From Nephromyces sp. MM_2019 (Eukaryota; Apicomplexa; Aconoidasida; Nephromycida), in contig JADHZB010000413.1 in assembly GCA_015657535.1 (NCBI GenBank), positions 1 through 64,000 of the forward strand: a stretch of DNA of 64,000 nucleotides, in the 5' to 3' direction. Below are positions 63,501 to 64,000 of the stretch, in pieces. How positions within the stretch are numbered: the first letter of the stretch is position 1; each line of letters opens with the position of its first letter. Below the pieces are notes generated by a model that made no database searches, had not been told where the DNA came from, and saw nothing but the letters and a program-made list of their open reading frames with translations. The translations under genes were made by a program, and so were the position numbers.

Positions 63501-64000
63501 ATATACACACACAAACTATCTACATACATTTGATTTTCTCACACACATACCCACACATCCCAACCCCCCATCCCACCTACATACTCAACCATACACACAC
63601 GCAGACACCTATAAATCTTAACTTTTTTTTGAATGATCTGAATATACTTCTAGACTTAATAAAGTTCTTATAATAATATACACATTCATAACACACACTA
63701 AACACATTACAAACATTTCACAGACTATACACATTACATACATTTCATAGACCTTCACACATTTCACAAACTATACACATTACACACAATTTTTAATACT
63801 TTAGTGAGAGAAAGTAAACTAGAAAAACAAACCAAGGGGGCAAATAGGCCCTCACAATCATTTGATTTTGATGAAAACAATATTTTTACAAAAGTTAAAC
63901 AAGAAGGATATAAAAATGATATATTTGGAAGGATTGCATTTTATTATGTTATAGCCCTAACTATCTTACTTAAACTCTTTATGCTTGTGTAAGTATCTTT
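60599..64000 (+). CDS. Predicted secretory-pathway Cys-rich membrane protein (3'-partial)
   Basis: Exons 60599-60695, 61751-62106, 62550-62662, 62950-63058, 63258-63336 and 63805-63988 join in phase. The protein starts with a strong signal peptide (MRFLFLILLFLLSLLVPSEG), followed by a luminal Cys-rich part (ILLDGTCEQCADGYELVEDD, resembling an EGF-like or furin-like loop; more Cys after it). A membrane helix (LYGVYAFGFFLVICYYFY), a charged cytosolic stretch and a second helix (IAFYYVIALTILLKLFML) follow. At 63989 either a TAA is read or a good GTAAGT donor is used; the donor is more likely, so the gene continues beyond the window. I do not recognise the family; meckelin-like or other Cys-rich polytopic proteins share this layout. 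Its introns carry the TG/CA repeats listed separately. Confidence 0.7.
60741..60820. repeat. 20-bp minisatellite in intron 1, four perfect copies
   Basis: The unit GTGTGTTTGCTGTGTGCTGT occurs at 60741, 60761, 60781 and 60801 without mismatch. It lies in a TG-rich intron. Confidence 0.95.
60841..60879. repeat. 13-bp minisatellite in intron 1, three perfect copies
   Basis: The unit TGTGTGTGCTGTA repeats three times directly after the 20-bp array and shares the GTGTGCTGT core with it. Confidence 0.9.
60940..61090. repeat. Mixed TG/TA repeats in intron 1
   Basis: Successive pairs or triplets of related units of about 18 bp combine a TGTGTGTG run with ATATACA, ACATATG or ATATATTT. This looks like a ladder of local duplications. 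Confidence 0.8.
62126..62295. repeat. Intron 2 repeat, core TGTAATTATTACA
   Basis: ACACTGTAATTATTACAGAC occurs near 62217 and again near 62270. Degenerate copies (TGTAATTATACT, TGTAATTTCCAC, TACAATTTTCAC twice) precede them. The core is nearly palindromic. Confidence 0.8.

Noticed and set aside
1..64000. Bacterial or mobile-element origin, CRISPR, phage or transposon
   Set aside because: Genes are eukaryotic with introns; no integrase, transposase, terminal repeats or CRISPR-type spaced repeats were seen. The minisatellites have no unique spacers.

Overview
The window is AT-rich nuclear DNA (roughly 30% GC by eye) from a eukaryote. It is most likely an alveolate and probably an apicomplexan outside the well-sampled model genera, such as a gregarine or another early-branching lineage. 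Four things point that way. There is a class I histone deacetylase with the two-residue insertion known from apicomplexan HDAC3. There is the end of a large type I polyketide synthase finished by a reductase domain, as in Cryptosporidium and coccidia. Genes are packed with phase-consistent GT-AG introns, some only about 16-32 nt long. There is a secreted protein with lectin-like and PAN/apple-like domains. A candidate mitochondrial bL34 argues against Cryptosporidium itself, which lacks mitochondrial ribosomes. The lineage call is inference.

Layout, left to right: the 3' end of a PKS gene encoding KR-ACP-thioester reductase-sulfotransferase (1-4295, +); bL34m-like protein (4608-5263, -); a GalT/ADP-glucose phosphorylase-like enzyme in 7 exons (7341-9410, +); a many-exon AAAP amino-acid transporter (10117-14443, -); a small MGCGSSK acylation-motif protein (16805-17220, -); HDAC3 (20393-21733, +); a Dbp10/DDX54 DEAD-box helicase (23413-26237, +); a basic orphan protein (27034-29155, -); a coiled-coil, Asn/Ser-rich protein (31312-about 35577, -); a BAP29/31-like ER protein with a hidden 3' exon (38334-39220, +); an AAK1/Ark/Prk-type kinase with DPF/NPF motifs (39959-42672, -); a small four-helix membrane protein recalling Orai (44176-44912, +); VPS29 (45166-45985, -); ribosomal protein uS3 (46960-48098, +); a secreted SUEL-lectin/PAN-like protein (48426-50253, -); ALG13 (50907-51515, +); TMA7 (52640-53082, -); gamma-COP (54049-56817, -); and a Cys-rich membrane protein whose introns are full of TG/CA repeats (60599-window end, +).

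The genes do not form operons and strands alternate. Several act in membrane traffic or the secretory pathway (gamma-COP, VPS29, the Ark-type kinase, the BAP-like protein, ALG13), but such a mixture is normal along a eukaryotic chromosome. The last 8 kb differs in texture: long CA-rich and TG-rich tracts and several minisatellites occupy the intergenic spacer and introns.

Exon boundaries were read by eye from splice consensus and reading-frame phase. Where all exon lengths were added up, they gave whole codon numbers: GalT-like 434 aa, uS3 229 aa, VPS29 198 aa, Orai-like 201 aa, bL34m 139 aa, TMA7 54 aa, MGCGSSK protein 85 aa. No tRNA, rRNA, CRISPR array, integrase or transposase was recognised.
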